A stretch of 60,000 bases of DNA from Symsagittifera roscoffensis (lineage: Eukaryota; Xenacoelomorpha; Acoela; Convolutidae). The position numbers were made by a program, and so were the translations under genes. The stretch lies in assembly GCF_963678635.1 (NCBI RefSeq), contig NC_087068.1, positions 34,359,436-34,419,435 on the forward strand, written 5' to 3'. The notes beneath the pieces were generated by a model. It was not told where the DNA came from. It saw nothing but the letters and a program-made list of their open reading frames with translations, and did no database searches. The first letter of the stretch is position 1; every line of letters starts with the position of its first letter. Below, in pieces: positions 1-10,499 of the stretch.

Positions 1-204
1 TTTCAAGGAATCTTGTTGAAAAAATGAAATTTTCACAAATAATTTTTAGGTTAAACTTCAAACCTAATACTCAGCAAAACAAATTTAAACCTATTTCAAA
101 CCGCCTAATACATAAGCGGGTGTATCCTGTGAGAAACAATACACACAGCTAATTTTTAATTATCATCATATTTGTATTTTACGAAACAAATTGGCATTAT
201 GAAA

Positions 205-3200
205 GGGCACATATGGGGCACTTAGAGGGACGAATATTCAGACACAAACAGGGGCACACATAGGGACGCATATTCAGACACTCACAGGGGCACACGTAGG
301 GAGGCATTTTCAGACACTCACAGGGGCACGCCAAGTGACACATATTCTGACACTCACAGAAGCACACATAGGGACTCATACTCAGACACTCACAGGGGCA
401 CGTAAAGGGACACATTTTCAGACACTCACAGGGGCACACAAAGTGACGCATTTGCAAACACTCACGGGGGCACATATGGGGCACGTAAAAGGACACATAT
501 TCAGACACTCACAGGGGCACACATAGAGACGCATACTCAGACACCCACAGGGGCACACATAGGGACACTTTTATTCAGACAATCGCAAGGGAACACAGCG
601 GGATACATATTCTGACACCCACAGGGGCACAAATAATGACCCATAATCAGACAATCACAGGGGCACACATAGGGACTCGTGTTCAGACACTCACAGGGGC
701 AAAGAAAGGGACACATAATTAGACACTCACAGGGCACACAAAGTGACACATTTTCAGACACTCACAGGGGCACTCATAGGGACACATATTCAGACACTCA
801 CAGGGTCACAATTAGGAACGCATATTCAGACATTCACAGGGGCACACAAAGATACGTTTATTCAAACACTCACAGGGGCACATATGGGGCACGTATAGGG
901 ACACATATTCAGACACTCACAGGGGCACACATAGGGAGGCATATTCAGTCACTCACAGAGGCACACATAATCAGACACTCACAGGGCACACAAAGTGACA
1001 CATTTTCAGACACTCACAGGGGCACTCATAGGGACACATATTCAGACACTCACAGGGTCACAATTAGGAACGCATATTCAGACACTCACATGGTCGCACA
1101 AAGGGACGTTTATTCAAACACTCACAGGGGCACATATGGAGCACGTATAGGGACACATATTCAGACACTCACAGGGGCACACATAGGGACGCATATTCAG
1201 TCACTCACAGAGGCACACATAATCAGACACTCACAGGGCACACAAAGTGACACATTTTCAGACACTCACAGGGGCACTCATAGGGACACATATTCAGACA
1301 CTCACAGGGTCACAATTAGGAACGCATATTCAGACATTCACAGGGGCACACAAAGGGACGTTTATTCAAACACTCACAGGGGCACATATGGGGCACGTAT
1401 AGGGACACATATTCAGACACTCACAGGGGCACACATAGGGACGCATATTCAGTCACTCACAGAGGCACACATAATCAGACACTCACAGGGCACACAAAGT
1501 GACACATTTTCAGACACTCACAGGGGCACTCATAGGGACACATATTCAGACACTCACAGGGTCACAATTAGGAACGCATATTCAGACACTCACATGGTCG
1601 CACAAAGGGACGTTTATTCAAACACTCACAGGGGCACATATGGGGCACGTGTAGGGACACATATTCAGACACTCACAGGGGCACACATAGGGACGCATAT
1701 TCAGTCACTCACAGAGGCACACATAATCAGACACTCACAGGGCACACAAAGTGACACATTTTCAGACACTCACAGGGGCACTCAAAGGGACACAAATTCA
1801 GACACTCACAGGGTCACAATTAGGAACGCATATTCAGACATTCACAGGGGCACACAAAGGGACGTTTATTCAAACACTCACAGGGGCACATATGGGGCAC
1901 GTATAGGGACACATATTCAGACACTCACAGGGGCACACATAGGGACGCATATTCAGTCACTCACAGAGGCACACATAATCAGACACTCACAGGGCACAAA
2001 AAGTGACACATTTTCAGACACTCACAGGGGCACTCATAGGGACACATATTCAGACACTCACAGGGTCACAATTAGGAACGTATATTCAGACACTCACATG
2101 GTCGCACAAAGGGACGTTTATTCAAACACTCACAGGGGCACACATAGCGACGCATATTCAGTCACTCACAGAGGCACACATAATCAGACACTCACAGAGG
2201 CACACGTAGGAAGGCATTTTCAGACACTCACGGGGCACACATAGAGACACATATTCAGACACTCACAGGAGCACACCTAGAAAGGCATTTTCAGACACTC
2301 ACAGGGGCACACCAAATGACACATATTCTGACACTCACAGAAGCACACATAGGAACTCATACTCAGACACTCACAGGGGCACGTATAGGGACACATTTTC
2401 AGACACTCACAGGGGGACACGTAGGGATGCATAATCCGACACTCACAAGGGCACACAAAGTGACACATTTTCAAACACTCACGGGGGCACATATAGACAC
2501 GTAAAAGGACACATATTCAGACACTCACAGGGGCACATATAGAGACGCATATTCAGACACTCACAGGGGAACACAGCGGGACACATATTCTGACACCTAC
2601 AGGGGCACAAATAATGACACATATTCGGACAAACACAGGGGCACAGATCGGGACTCGTACTCAGACACTCACAGGGGCAAAGAAAGGGACTAATAATCAG
2701 ACACTCACAGGGCACACAAAATGACACATTTTCAGACACTCAAAGGGGCACTCGTAGGAACGCATATTCTGACACTCACAGAAGCACACATTGGGACTCA
2801 TACTTAGACACTCACAGAAGCACGTATAGGGACACATTTTCCGACACTCACAGGGAGACACGTAGGGATGCATAATCCGACACTCACAAGGGCACACAAA
2901 GTGACACATTTTCAAACACTCACGGGGGCACATATAGACACGTAAAAGGACACATATTCAGACACTCACAGGGGCACATATAGAGACACTTTTATTCAGA
3001 CAATCGCAGGGGAACACAGCGGGACACATGTTCTGACACCTACAGGGGCACAAATAATGACACATATTCGGACAATCACAGGGGCACAGATCGGGACTCG
3101 TACTCAGACACTCACAGGGGCAAAGAAAGGGACACATAATCAGACACTCACAGGGCACACAAAATGACACATTTTCAGACACTCACAGGGGCACTCGTAG

Positions 3201-5435
3201 GGACACATATTCAGACACTCACAGGGGCACAACAAGTGACACATATTCTGACACTCACAGAAGCACACATTGGGACTCATACTTAGACACTCACAGAAGC
3301 ACGTATAGGGACACATTTTTAGACACTCACAGGGGGACACGTAGGGATGCATAATCCGACACTCACAGGGGCACACAAAGTGACACATTTTCAAACACTC
3401 ACGGGGGTACATATGGGGCACGTAAAAAGACACATATTTAGACACTCAAAGGGGCACACGTAGGGAGGCATTTTCAGACACTCACAGGGGCACACCAATG
3501 GACACATATTCTGACACTCACAGAAGCACACATTGGGACTCATACTTAGACACTCACAGAAGCACGTATAGGGACACTTTTATTCAGACAATCGCAGGGG
3601 AACACAGCGGGACACATATTCTGACACCTACAGGGGCACAAATAATGACACATTATCGGACAATCACAGGGGCACAGATCGGGACTCGTACTCAGACACT
3701 CACAGGGGCAAAGAAAGGGACACATAATCAGACACTCACAGGGCACACAAAATGACACATTTTCAGACACTCACAGGGGCAAACATAGGGACTCATACTC
3801 AGACACTCATAGGGGCACATATAGGGACACTTTTATTCAGACAATCGCAGGGGAACACAGCGGGACACATATTCTGACACCTACAGGGGCACAAATAATG
3901 ACACATATTCGGACAATCACAGGGGCACAGATCGGGACTCGTACTCAGATACTCACAGGGGCAAAAAAGGGACACATAATCAGACACTCACAGGGCACAC
4001 AAAATGACACATTTTCAGACACTCACAGGGGCACTCGTAGGGACACATATTCAGACACTCACAGGGTCACAATTAGGAACGCATCTTCAGACACTCACAG
4101 GGACACACAAAGGGACGTATATTCAGACACTCACATAGTCACACGAAGGGACATTTATTCAAACACTCACAGGTGCACATGTGGGGCACGTATAGGGACA
4201 CAAATTCAGTCACTCACAGAGGCACACATAATCAGACACTCACAGAGGCACACTCAGGGAGGCATTTTCAGACATTCACGGGGGCCAACATAGAGACACA
4301 TATTTAGACACTCAAAGGGGCACACGTAGGGAGGCATTTTCAGACACTCACAGGGGCACACCAAGTGACACATATTCTGACAATCACAGAAGCACACATT
4401 GGGACTCATACTTAGACACTCACAGAAGCACGTATAGGGACACATTTTCAGACACTCACAGGGGGACACGTAGGGATGCATAATCCGACACTCACAGGGG
4501 CACACAAAGTGAAACATTTTCAAACACTCACGGGGGTACATATGGGGCACGTAAAAAGACACATATTTAGACACTCAAAGGGGCACACGTAGGGAGGCAT
4601 TTTCAGACACTCACAGGGGCACACCAAGTGACACATATTCTGACACTCACAGAAGCACACATTGGGACTCATACTTAGACACTCACAGAAGCACGTATAG
4701 GGACACTTTTATTCAGACAATCGCAGGGGAACACAACGGGACACATATTCTGACACCCACAGGGGCACAAATAGTGACACATATTCAGACAATCACAGGG
4801 GCACACATAGGAACTCGTACTCAGACACTCACAGGGGCAAAGAAAGGGACACATAATCAGACACTCACAGGGCACACAAAGAGACACTATTTCAGACACT
4901 CACAGGGGCACTCATAGGGACACATATTCAGACACTCACAGGGTCACAATTAGGAACGCATATTCAGACACTCAAAAGGGGCACACAAAGGGACGTTTAT
5001 TCAGACACTCACATGGTCACACAAAGGAACGTTTATTCAAACACTCACAGGGGCACATATGTGGCACGTATAGGGACACATATTCAGACACTCACAGGGG
5101 CACACATAGGGACAAATATTCAGTCACTCACAGAGGCACACATAATCAGACATTCACAGAGGCACACGTAGGGAGGCAGTTTCAGACACTTACGGGGGCA
5201 CACATAGAGACACATATTCAGACACTCACAGTGGCACACGTAGGGAGGCATATTCCGACACTCACAGGGGCACACAAAGTGACACATATTCAACACTCAC
5301 AGGGGAACATATGGGGCACGTATAGAGACATACATTCACACTCTCACAGAGGCACACATAGGGACACATATTCAGACACTCACAGGGGCACACGTAGGGA
5401 GGCATATTCCGACACTCACAGGGGATATGGGGACA
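205..5435. repeat. 36-bp minisatellite array, about 5.2 kb
   Basis: Tandem array of a roughly 36-bp unit with the core CAGACACTCACAGGGGCACA followed by a variable part such as TAGGGACGCATATT. Because 36 is 12 codons and the unit has few stops, several frames stay open for hundreds of codons: the plus strand gives Asp-Thr-His-Arg-type repeats (679-2244) and the minus strand gives Cys-Pro-Cys-Glu-Cys repeats. I treat these as by-products of the repeat, not genes. Variant units (27 and 45 bp; GGAACACAGCGGGACAC; ACACCAAGTGACACAT) recur in groups, so the array grew by copying multi-unit blocks. It ends at about 5,435, directly against a LINE fragment. Confidence 0.97.
715..2226. repeat. higher-order repeat: six 252-bp blocks in 504-bp pairs
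   Basis: The marker ATAATCAGAC (ATAATTAGAC in the first block) starts at 715, 967, 1219, 1471, 1723 and 1975, exactly 252 bp apart. Each block has seven subunits of 36, 36, 45, 36, 27, 36 and 36 bp. Blocks alternate between a version with GACATTCACAGGGG and one with GACACTCACATGGTCG, giving a 504-bp super-period repeated three times without a net indel. The next marker copy, at about 2,180, is out of register. This indicates recent unequal exchange or block amplification. Confidence 0.93.
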
Positions 5436-5439
5436 ATCA

Positions 5440-6040
5440 CTGCACAATGGAGATAATCACTGCTCTTCTCCAACAGCTGGGAACCCGGCTCTCAGTCCAG
5501 CTGCGGTTGAAGATGTATAGCAGGCGGAAGCTTGGTTCGAACCGTCTTGTAGGGTGCTTTCGAGTCTTCCCTGAGGATCTTGGTGTGGCTGATTGTGGCG
5601 TAGACTCCAACCGTTGCATCGGCCTTCTGTTTGTCGGTAACGTACTCTTTGCCGTTTTCGACAAGAGGGGTCCCCGGGAGAGACTGTTTGCTGCGGCCAT
5701 CCATGCTCCTGATGGTGTTCCAGACCTTTGTCTCAGGAGTGGAGGGCAAGAACTCGTTAACGAAGTTCCTCCAGGAAGCAGCTTTCTCAATCCTGATGGT
5801 TTCTTCGAGGTCGCTTCTGACAGCGCTGCATTCCTCAATGGCGGTCTGGTTTTGTCTATTCCTCTGGAGGAGCTTGTGCGCCGCATTGTATTTGCGCTTG
5901 GCTTCAGTGCAGTTCGCAGCTCACCAGGGCTTGGAGATTCTTCCTGACGAGGAAGGAGTGGTGAGTTTGGCCGCTTTGGACAAGCTTGCAGTCCTTCACC
6001 GGCAGAAGGACAAGCTTGCAGTCCTTCACCGGCGACTGCT
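5440..6040 (-). pseudogene. non-LTR retrotransposon A: endonuclease-RT linker, frameshifted and truncated
   Basis: Continues the endonuclease reading of LINE A on the minus strand. The open frame at about 5,492-5,860 includes the stretch TKVWNTIRSMDGR, typical of the region between the endonuclease and reverse transcriptase in animal non-LTR elements (family recognition from memory). It is frameshifted relative to the endonuclease ORF and stops near 5,440, where the minisatellite begins, so the RT domain is absent. The region is markedly more GC-rich than the rest of the window, which marks it as foreign to the surrounding AT-rich DNA. A plus-strand ORF over the same bases is a shadow. Confidence 0.75.
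5978..6037. repeat. 30-bp tandem duplication inside LINE A
   Basis: Two adjacent 30-bp copies beginning GGACAAGCTTGCAGTCC start at 5,978 and 6,008; they differ only near the 3' end. The insertion is a multiple of three, so it does not itself shift the frame, but it lies just downstream of the stop that ends the endonuclease ORF. Confidence 0.9.
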
Positions 6041-6044
6041 CCGG

Positions 6045-6695
6045 CTAACTGTCGGAAAACTGTTTCTCGCAGGCGGTGCGGAAGGCACGCCAGTCCGTCT
6101 TGCTAAAGTTCAGCTTCTTGCTGGGCTTGTCCTTCTGTTTCTTGTCGTTGGTGGACAGAAGGATGGGAAGGTTGTCAGACCCAATGCTGTCCAGCGTCTT
6201 CCAGCTGAAAACATGGGCTTTGCTGGTGTTCACCTTGGTCACGCCAGGTGACGAGCCCGCTCCTATGCTTGACCACCTTGTAGGTCCGCTGTTCAAGAAG
6301 AGGAAGTTGTTGTCAGCAGCCCATTCGTCGAGGGATTCGCCGAGGGCGTCGGAGGCGAGGATTTTGTCCCACGACCCATGGCAGTTAGCATCACTGAGGA
6401 TGATAACTTGTTCACCAGTCGGCCACTTGTCGAGATGAAGGTCTGCGTCTCTGTGGTCGCGAGCCGGGGGCCGGTAGATGTTCCAGAGGTCGACATCTCC
6501 TTTGGCCAAGGCGACTCGGACCCCAAGTGTCTCGAGAACGGCGCTAGGAGGGGTGTTGAGTTTCCCCAAAACCTTCTTGATTGCCACATTGTTTCTGACC
6601 AGGATGGCAAGACCTCTTTGTGCGAGTTCTTGAGCTTCCGTGCGGTGTAGGGACCTTTCAGCTGTGATAGCGGTGTAATTGCTCTTTTTCGGCAC
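6045..6695 (-). pseudogene. LINE A apurinic/apyrimidinic-type endonuclease domain
   Basis: Minus-strand open frame of about 216 codons with the layout of a retrotransposon AP endonuclease (exonuclease-endonuclease-phosphatase fold), which nicks target DNA to prime reverse transcription. Visible landmarks: a central strand ending LSDANCHGSWD, where family members usually carry a GDFNAHH-like motif; then FLNSGPTRWSS; and near the end SWKTLDSIGSDNLPILL, the SDHLP-like catalytic motif with Asn in place of His. The N-terminal strand with the catalytic Glu (LQETKIK) sits in the neighbouring ORF at 6,703-7,158 in another frame, so one frameshift and stop separate them. Substituted active-site residues and the frameshift make this an inactive copy. 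Confidence 0.85.
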
Positions 6696-6702
6696 CTCGG
6701 AC

Positions 6703-7158
6703 TTACTTATTCTTGATCTTCGTTTCTTGTAGGACTACTGCTTCTGGGTTGAATTCACTCAACAGCTTGTTGAGGACGGTCTGTTTCCCCCTCCAACCAT
6801 CCACATTGGTTTGGAGGATGCATTCGTTCTGACTTGTTGGTTCTTTCTTCTTCTGCTGAGCCGGCGGTGCGGGAGCTGGAGTGCAGCCGCAGTGCCATCT
6901 CCAGGTCACCCAGCTGCGTATTTCAGCCAAACTCATGTTGACGCAGCGTCGGTGGAACCAGCCCAAGCAGTCACCGCACTTGATTGAGTAGTCTTTGTTG
7001 GTCACTTTCTTAGTGCAGTGGGGGCAGTTGGGGCCGAGGTTGGTCTCAACATCTCCGGAGCGGAGTAGGCGTTTTTGGGTTTCTTGTTCATTGTCCGCGG
7101 AGAAGGCTGGGTGTCTCAAGACCGCGGGATTACTTGGACACCCAGGTGAAAACACCAT
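6703..7158 (-). pseudogene. LINE A N-terminus: 2A-like motif, Cys/His finger, start of endonuclease
   Basis: The minus-strand ORF carries three recognisable parts in order. Near its start is RSGDVETNLGP (7,030-7,062), a 2A-like ribosome-skipping motif of the kind reported at the N-termini of several animal non-LTR elements; the usual NPGP is NLGP here. Next is a PHD-like treble-clef finger beginning CPHC, then CGDC, FHRRC and WHCGC. Last is the first strand of the AP endonuclease, with QTNVDGWRGK and LQETKIK including the catalytic Glu. A stop just after KIKNK and a frame change separate it from the endonuclease body. The exact 5' end of the LINE is uncertain; the junction with Polinton sequence lies around 7,140-7,180. 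Confidence 0.85.
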
Positions 7159-7174
7159 GTACTCTGCAAAGTAC

Positions 7175-7409
7175 CCTGGTGGTTGTGGATCTTGGAGGGA
7201 GGTCGAAACTTCCCCACATCTGCCTCCGATGGGGGTTCCCAGAAGGCGTCCAGTTTGGGAGACAGTACAATATTGTTGTCAGCTACGATGCTTATCTGAG
7301 TAGGCAAGGCAATTTCTGTAACTGCTATTCTCCATCCACCTTGCAAACTTATTTCTTCACTCAGGAGTTTTTTGAAGTTGACCAGTGTGTCATCTTTAAA
7401 AACGTTCAT
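7175..7409 (-). pseudogene. Polinton-associated structural-type protein, N-terminal fragment
   Basis: Minus-strand fragment of about 80 residues with DDTLVNFKKLLSE and WRIAVTEIALPTQI. This pattern (a short N-terminus, D-N/D-T-L, then a Gly-Trp strand followed by A-x-T-E-I-x-x-P) is one I associate with a conserved protein of Maverick/Polinton-like elements of invertebrates; this is recognition from memory, not a search. A stop codon lies directly before the ATG at 7,409, and the fragment is cut at about 7,175 by LINE A. It lies downstream, in the same sense, of the integrase remnant, which supports the assignment. Confidence 0.45.
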
Positions 7410-7527
7410 TCATGAAGATGAAACAAGGATAATAACGAGGGAACATTATGGGTGAAAAGGCTGGAAGTTCCCTCAGTCATGATTGTTTATGATTTTTCCC
7501 TCTCCAGAAGGAGAATTAGTGCAGACT
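7410..7527. other. short spacer between Polinton fragments
   Basis: No convincing coding sequence. It links the structural-protein fragment to the palindrome and probably belongs to the same decayed element. Confidence 0.4.
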
Positions 7528-7593
7528 CAAAAAATTTGATCGATACTAACAGAGAACCCATGGGTTCTCTGTTAGTATCGATCAAATTTTTTG
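7528..7593. repeat. 66-bp perfect palindrome centred on CCATGG
   Basis: Bases 7,528-7,560 are the exact reverse complement of 7,561-7,593, with no spacer and no mismatch; symmetry ends at 7,527/7,594. The right arm encodes, on the minus strand, the integrase stretch KNLIDTNREP, so the left arm is an inverted copy of coding sequence rather than a regulatory site. Such a spacer-free inversion can come from template switching or hairpin repair of a broken end, or be an assembly or library artefact. Confidence 0.97.
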
Positions 7594-8273
7594 TTGCGGG
7601 ATTTCGTGTTGGTGGGTCAAAAACTTCAAACACTTCATCGATGAACGATTGTTTGCAACCCTTGCGAAAAGGTATGTCTACTTTGTCGATTCTAACATAA
7701 TCACCAACATAACGCTTCGGACGTCGAACGAATTTCAGTGACTGTTCTGCTCTTAATGAAACTAGGCGAGAAAATCTTCTTAAGTTACTTTGTTTGGTGC
7801 AAGATTTTAGACATATTTGTTTTCGAATTGAAGGTATTGACAAAATCTTGCAATTTGTCAATGTATGAGTGTGTCCATTTATCCTCCAAGTTTTTTTGTG
7901 CTATATGTTTTTATACTTTTTTTATTCACATGAATCTTTGAAGGACCCTTTAAACTCCGTGCTTCTGTCCACCCATACTTTTTTCGGTTAATTTATCGTT
8001 ATCATAAGTTTGAATGCTTCTGCTGTTGTAGTAGCATACTTTGGTTTCAGAGCTTGCACTCTGAGATAGCGGGACACAGTCAACTGCAACAAGCAGGTAC
8101 TTAAAATCATGGCTGTACTTGGCAAGTTTATCACAATAGGCCAGATCCAATGACCAGATTTCGTCGATATCGTAAACTATGACCTTGATTCGAGGCGTTT
8201 GTTGGACGAAAGTTCGATAATTAGTGTATGCAGGTTCAGTGTGAATGAAATGTTTAAATTTTTGTCGCGACAA
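7594..8273 (-). pseudogene. Maverick/Polinton-type DDE integrase remnant
   Basis: Minus strand, broken by several frameshifts and stops. N-terminal to C-terminal: DEIWSLDLAYCDKLAKYSHD with LLVAVDC (about 8,185-8,080), which holds the first catalytic Asp of an RNase H-fold integrase; then, in another frame near 7,990-7,955, KKVWVDR followed by S-T-E-F, corresponding to the second catalytic Asp region; then a C-terminal part (7,861-7,594) with RRPKRYVGDYVRI and a following SH3/chromo-like strand. The pattern matches the integrases of Maverick/Polinton elements (the C. elegans F54H12.3-type family, from memory). Residues around the third catalytic acid are not legible. It ends exactly at the palindrome. 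Confidence 0.85.
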
Positions 8274-8280
8274 ATTAGTT

Positions 8281-9180
8281 TTTTATCAAGTTGTTCACAC
8301 TACCAAATAACGCGGGATTTTTGTCACTCTATCTAGTTTTCGACAATTTTTCATCAATCTTAGCTATTTTCCCACTCTATTGTTTTCGCCTCTGTCTTTT
8401 CTGACGCTGGAGAATCTGAATCGATATTGGGCGTTCCGTACGAGTCGTAACCTTCTTCTGACTGCTTTTCACGTTTTTGGCTTCGGGTTTTTCCACTTTT
8501 TCTTGGTTCGACTTTTTCTTTTTTGCTTTTTACTTCTTCTAAGGTTTTAAACTACTTCTTTCCTGCCAATCGAGGGATATTGAGCGAGTTCTTGAGGGTC
8601 CGAGTCCTTGTTTCTCTTGACCCTTAAATAACGCTTACTGAACCGCGCAATTGGCATTTTGATTTTTACCAGCTTCTCATTCAAGTTGACAGCAGTTAGT
8701 GATAATGAACGCCGGCTTGTGTAGTTTTTTTGTTGGTTGCTTTATTTCGTATAAAAAAATGCAGTCTTAAGTCCTGTTAGTTTTTTATTCACATATACCA
8801 TCTCATATCTCATTGTAATGATTCCTGGTTACTCTTTCTGATTTTTTTATGATGTCAAGCATGGTTTTTCCTAACAATTTTTTTTCTTCCAAAACTTGTA
8901 ACTGTCCTAAAATAGTTTCGGTCTGTTTACCGTTTTTTCTATCGTAAATGTTCCTTCGTTGCAGTAGTTTTACTCGTTTAAGGAGGTAATATAGTTCTAC
9001 GCCGGTTAAGGTAGGATAGTTGTGCGTTTTTAACGTAAGTGTTTTGAATTAAGTTGTGAATTAACTTAATACTTGTAACAAAAATAATGTTTTTGCCACA
9101 CTAGATGGAAACCTTGTTAAATCAGAAAAATTGCACGTTTTTTTACAGCACTGGCTTTAGGAGTGATTAAAAACTTGTAT
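8281..9180. other. Polinton-flanking stretch with no clear gene
   Basis: About 900 bp, AT-rich. A short Lys/Glu/Ser-rich minus-strand stretch near 8,390-8,560 may be a leftover of the same element, but no family is recognisable. Confidence 0.4.
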
Positions 9181-9228
9181 GCTGTCTCGAATGGCAACTT
9201 TCACGGGCACGTTTGCATTGACTACACT

Positions 9229-9819
9229 GAGCAAACATTCGCAAATAAGTGTTATGATCTCGCGATGTGCAGTTTTTCCAATTAACAGTCTTAGCTGTTC
9301 AGGGTTCACTTGTACCATATGCCGCAGAATAGATCAGTTTTTCTTTTTCATTTATGGTTGGAGTAGTTTCTGCTTTAGAAAAGGGTTTGAAAAATTGTTG
9401 GCCCAGGCTGTGTTTTATTTAAACAAAATTTCAAACAAGGTGATGTACGGGGATCCAAGTCGATAAGAAGATGTCCAAAAGAGTCTCTGGTAGCTAATTT
9501 GCGACAGCTCCTCAAAAACTAAATTGAGCAAACATTCGCAAATAACTGTTATAATCTCGCGATGTGCAGTTTTTCTAATTAACCGTCTTAGCTGTTCAGG
9601 GTTCACTTGTACCATATGCCGCAGAATAGATCACTATTTCTTTTTCATTTGTGATTGGAGTAGTTTCTGCTTTAGAAAAGGGTTTAAGCAAATTGTTGGC
9701 CCAGGCTGTGTGATAGTTAAACAAAATTTCACATAAGGTGATGTACGGGGATCCAAGTCGATAAGAGTATGTCCAAAAGAGTCTCTGGTAGCTAATTTGT
9801 AACAGCTTCTCAAAAACTT
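9229..9819. repeat. 297-bp tandem duplication within the Polinton remnant
   Basis: Two head-to-tail copies, about 9,229-9,525 and 9,526-9,819. Both begin GAGCAAACATTCGCAAATAA and contain GGGGATCCAAGTCGATAAGA late in the unit. They differ by scattered substitutions and short indels. The unit covers the end of the packaging ATPase and the start of the next minus-strand ORF, so that junction is present twice. Confidence 0.9.
9415..9620 (-). pseudogene. small Polinton-associated ORF remnant
   Basis: Minus-strand reading with PEQLRRLIRKTAHREII and VICECLLNL, a helix-rich pattern with a conserved Cys-x-x-x-Leu-Asn that resembles the short protein following the packaging ATPase in invertebrate Polinton-like elements (inference from memory). 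It lies in the first copy of the 297-bp duplication; the second copy repeats part of it. It then runs, through the duplication junction, into a repeated piece of the ATPase C-terminus. Confidence 0.35.
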
Positions 9820-10250
9820 TGATACATTCAATTGTCTTAAAAGATCCAGTTACTTCCTAAAAGATCTAGTTGCTGAAGGTCACGAGGCGATTTGAACAGT
9901 ATGAGTGAAGTAATGAAATCAATCTTAACCCATCGACTGTTGAAACAAGTTATGCTTAACATATATCACATCTCTCCTATCCCTCTGTCTACTCGCTGTC
10001 GGTAATCTAACAAACTCCTTGTCAATATAGATATATTCGCATGAGTCATCGAAAACTAGAGAAACGTTTTCTAAATTTCTTACAGATTCGAAACTGTTGA
10101 ATTTCGCCGGAAGTTAGTTTTACTGAGAATGCATGTTGCATCTCTCGTAAAGACTTAGAACGGTTCCAAATTAAGGGTAAAATTTTTTCCCAACAAAAGT
10201 TTGAAAATCAACCTCGTTTTCCCGGATCCTGAGGGTCCCACTATCGCCAT
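9634..10250 (-). pseudogene. FtsK/HerA (A32-like) DNA-packaging ATPase remnant of a Polinton
   Basis: Minus strand. It starts at the ATG at 10,250 with MAIVGPSGSGKT, a textbook Walker A P-loop (about 10,215-10,240). Further along, near 10,055-10,035, is LVFDDSCEYI, a hydrophobic strand ending in acidic residues as in Walker B; then VIYVKHNLFQQS (about 9,966-9,930), the sensor-like stretch typical of A32-type packaging ATPases; then FLRSCYKLATRDSFGHTLID (about 9,815-9,755). Family members package DNA into capsids of Polintons and nucleocytoplasmic large DNA viruses. At least one frameshift lies between Walker A and Walker B, and stops occur after LEPF and after FQQSMG. The order ATPase, small ORF, integrase on one strand supports a single decayed Maverick/Polinton. 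Confidence 0.82.
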
Positions 10251-10280
10251 GAAAACTCTTGTCGAAGTATCAATCACTTT

Positions 10281-10470
10281 TTTCATATCCTTGCGTTTGG
10301 TAGTACGTAATAAACCAAGCCGGATAAAATTGAACCAAAATGGAGTTTTTTCGCAACTTGGTTTTGTGAAAGAAATTTTGAGAATGCAAAAAGTTAGTAA
10401 ATTAGAATTACTACCATTTGCGCAACAAAAACTACTTCAGATCTTGGCAATGTTACATTGTTACAAAACT
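10281..10470 (-). pseudogene. small membrane protein remnant, possibly Polinton-associated
   Basis: Minus-strand reading with LPRSEVVFVAQMVVILIY (one hydrophobic helix), a stop, then in the same frame a second half ending GLVYYVLPNA. The LPRSEV motif followed by a membrane helix and a closing L-P-N motif resembles a small membrane protein I associate with invertebrate Polinton-like elements (memory, unverified). It sits directly upstream of the ATPase start. Confidence 0.35.
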
Positions 10471-10499
10471 TCCCTGATTTTTTTTCACTGTTTGTCTCG

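Noticed and set aside
679-2244. 521-codon plus-strand ORF and Cys-rich minus ORFs in the first 5 kb
   Set aside because: They arise from a 36-bp tandem repeat whose length is a multiple of three and that has few stops; no start context or non-repetitive domain is present.
205-5435. CRISPR-like or telomere-like array
   Set aside because: Units are contiguous without unique spacers and too long and variable for telomere repeats; the sequence context is animal-like.
5231-6251. Plus-strand ORFs of 238 and 206 codons
   Set aside because: They lie opposite the clearly recognisable LINE A endonuclease/linker and run into the minisatellite.
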